This document shows, piece after piece, positions 28,766 to 30,372 of a stretch of 30,372 bases of DNA. The DNA comes from JAEZFI01 sp044508215 (GTDB taxonomy: Bacteria > Actinomycetota > Acidimicrobiia > Acidimicrobiales > Microtrichaceae), in contig JBIQID010000021.1 of the NCBI GenBank assembly GCA_044508215.1, positions 1 through 30,372 on the forward strand, written 5' to 3'. Below the pieces are notes generated by a model. It was not told the origin of the DNA. It was given only the letters and a program-made list of their open reading frames with translations, and did not search any database. How positions within the stretch are numbered: the stretch's first letter is position 1; each line of letters begins with the position of its first letter. The position numbers and the translations under genes are program-made.

Positions 28766-30372
28766 CTACTCCGAAGCGGTCGTGTAACCCAGGCGGTCGT
28801 CGAGGAGGTCGAGCATCTCGCCGGCCGCCACCGAGATCACCGTGCCGGGCGGGAAGATCGCGGCGGCGCCTGCCTCGCGGAGCGCGTCGAAGTCCTGCGG
28901 CGGGATCACACCGCCCACCACCACGAGGATGTCGGGCCGATCCAGCCGCTCCAGCTCGGCCTTCAGCGCCGGCACCAGCGAGAGGTGGCCCGCGGCAAGC
29001 GACGAGGCACCCACGATGTGGACGTCGTTCTCGACGGCCTGGCGGGCGACCTCCTCCGGCGTCGCGAACAGGGGGCCGATGTCGACGACGAACCCGAGGT
29101 CGGCGTAGCCGGAGGCGATCACCTTCTGGCCCCGGTCGTGGCCGTCCTGGCCCATCTTCGCCACGAGGATGCGGGGACGCCGCCCGTCCTGCCGCTCGAA
29201 CTCCTCGATCCGCCGGCGGACCCCGGTCACCACGTCGTCGGTGTCGCCCATCTCGCTCCGGTAGACGCCGGAGATCGTCCGGATCTCCGCTCGGTGCCGA
29301 CCGTAGACCTTCTCGAGCGCGTCGGAGATCTCCCCGACCGTCGCCTTCGCACGGGCGGCGTCCACGGCGAGCGCCAGGAGGTTGGCGCTGCCGTCGTTGG
29401 TGCCGGCGCCGTTCGTGAGCGCCTCGAGGCAGCGGTCCACCTCGGCCTGGTCGCGCTCGGCGCGCAGTCGCTCCAGCTTGGCCAGCTGGTTCTCGCGCAC
29501 CGTGCGGTTGTCGATCTTCAGCACGTCGATCGGGGCGTCGCCCTCGGGGCGGTACTTGTTGACGCCGATCACCGACTGGCGGCCCGAGTCGATCCGCGCC
29601 TGCGTGCGGGCAGCGGCCTCCTCGATTCGCAGCTTCGGGATGCCGGCCTCGATGGCCTTCGCCATCCCGCCCAGCTCCTCGACCTCGGCGATGTGCTGGC
29701 GGGCCCGCTCCACGAGGTCGGCGGTGAGCCGCTCCACGTAGTAGCTGCCGCCCCACGGGTCGATGACGCGGGTGGTGCCGGACTCCTGCTGCAGGAACAG
29801 CTGGGTGTTCCGGGCGATGCGGGCCGAGAAGTCGGTGGGTAGGGCCAGGGCCTCGTCCAGCGCGTTGGTGTGGAGCGACTGCGTGTGCCCCTGCGTGGAG
29901 GCCATCGCCTCGATGCAGGTCCGCATCACGTTGTTGAACACGTCCTGCGCGGTCAGCGACCAGCCGGAGGTCTGGCTGTGCGTGCGCAGCGAGAGCGACT
30001 TCGTGTTCTTCGGCTCGAACTGCTGCACCAGCTCGGCCCACAGCAGCCGCCCGGCGCGCATCTTCGCGACCTCCATGAAGAAGTTCATGCCGATCGCCCA
30101 GAAGAAGCTGAGGCGCGGCGCGAACGCATCCACCTCCAGGCCGGCGTCCATGCCGGCGCGGATGTACTCGACGCCGTCGGCGAGCGTGTACGCCAGCTCG
30201 AGGTCCGCCGTCGCGCCGGCCTCCTGCATGTGGTAGCCGGAGATCGAGATCGAGTTGAACTTGGGCATCCGCTGCGAGGTGAAGGCGAAGATGTCCGAGA
30301 TGATCCGCATCGAGGGGGCCGGCGGGTAGATGTAGGTGTTGCGGACCATGAACTCCTTGAGGATGTCGTTCT
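28766..30372 (-). CDS. mutB: Methylmalonyl-CoA mutase large subunit (5' end cut by the window)
   Basis: About 535 C-terminal residues are present; the frame continues through the right edge, and the ATG at 30349 is internal (ILKEFMVRNTYIYPP), not the start. The catalytic TIM-barrel part shows NSISISGYHMQEAGA, FWAIGMNFFMEVAKMRAGR, SLRTHSQTSGWSLT, EAMASTQGHTQSLHTNALDE and DPWGGSYYVE, all diagnostic of methylmalonyl-CoA mutase large subunits. The C-terminal B12-binding domain has the DxHxxG motif in GQDGHDRG (29130-29153), where His is the lower cobalt ligand. The enzyme interconverts methylmalonyl-CoA and succinyl-CoA in propionate and odd-chain fatty acid breakdown or in the ethylmalonyl-CoA route. 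Isobutyryl- or ethylmalonyl-CoA mutases are relatives, but the segments seen fit the methylmalonyl type best. Its chaperone gene meaB lies downstream on the same strand after the accessory block. The stop is TAG at 28766. Confidence 0.93.
   Translation of the reverse strand, partial: NDILKEFMVRNTYIYPPAPSMRIISDIFAFTSQRMPKFNSISISGYHMQEAGATADLELAYTLADGVEYIRAGMDAGLEVDAFAPRLSFFWAIGMNFFMEVAKMRAGRLLWAELVQQFEPKNTKSLSLRTHSQTSGWSLTAQDVFNNVMRTCIEAMASTQGHTQSLHTNALDEALALPTDFSARIARNTQLFLQQESGTTRVIDPWGGSYYVERLTADLVERARQHIAEVEELGGMAKAIEAGIPKLRIEEAAARTQARIDSGRQSVIGVNKYRPEGDAPIDVLKIDNRTVRENQLAKLERLRAERDQAEVDRCLEALTNGAGTNDGSANLLALAVDAARAKATVGEISDALEKVYGRHRAEIRTISGVYRSEMGDTDDVVTGVRRRIEEFERQDGRRPRILVAKMGQDGHDRGQKVIASGYADLGFVVDIGPLFATPEEVARQAVENDVHIVGASSLAAGHLSLVPALKAELERLDRPDILVVVGGVIPPQDFDALREAGAAAIFPPGTVISVAAGEMLDLLDDRLGYTTASE

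Noticed and set aside
1..30372. tRNA, rRNA, CRISPR, IS elements or att sites
   Set aside because: Nothing with the required structure, repeats or transposase/integrase motifs was seen on either strand.

Overview
The window comes from a high-GC bacterium, almost certainly an actinobacterium. Supporting signs are frequent GTG starts, two very long AfsR/SARP-like BTAD regulators, a luciferase-like and a PPOX protein of types often F420-dependent, an IlvX-type thiamine enzyme, MeaB with B12-dependent methylmalonyl-CoA mutase, and hairpin terminators without T-tracts. The gene mix suggests class Acidimicrobiia, but that placement is inference. No rRNA, tRNA, CRISPR array, transposase or phage gene is visible.

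Layout. (1) 1-2000: a doubtful gene fragment at the left edge, a strong terminator hairpin, then a coupled minus-strand pair: a metallo-beta-lactamase-fold protein of the oxygen-binding di-iron type and a lipoprotein with two complete type-1 copper sites. (2) 2209-6180: a luciferase-like oxidoreductase converging on a BTAD/AAA/TPR regulator. (3) 6262-17506: a run of plus-strand genes: SNF2 helicase, SWIM zinc-finger partner, polysaccharide deacetylase lipoprotein, FrnE-like DsbA protein, FAD-linked oxidase, IlvX-like enzyme, acyl-CoA thioesterase-like protein, glutamyl-Q tRNA(Asp) synthetase and a PPOX flavin protein, ended by a bidirectional terminator. (4) 17558-19238: meaB and a membrane-anchored trypsin-like protease. 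(5) 19291-28674: an accessory-looking block with a 1203-residue secreted protein, a translationally coupled Septum_form-like lipoprotein, a divergent O-antigen-ligase/TPR membrane protein and a second BTAD regulator. (6) 28766 to the right edge: methylmalonyl-CoA mutase large subunit, cut by the window.

The most striking object is the secreted protein at 19887-23498. Its N-terminal half is a HAF-like repeat region followed by Ig/CARDB-like domains. Its C-terminal ~270 residues carry the spaced signature of the class II (edema factor / CyaA / ExoY) nucleotidyl cyclase toxins: Lys-x6-Lys-Ser, Asp-x-Asp-Leu and His-Gly-x7-Phe-Pro. This looks like an undescribed secreted effector or polymorphic toxin whose coupled lipoprotein may be a partner. 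G+C in part of the cyclase-like region (about 60 percent by hand count) is well below that of the core genes, consistent with modular acquisition.

Regulation. Five genes have a TANNNT -10-like hexamer only 6-9 bases before the start codon, which predicts leaderless or near-leaderless transcripts. Others have clear AAGGAG-type ribosome binding sites. Several GC-rich perfect hairpins mark operon ends. No gene-free stretch exceeds about 215 bases.
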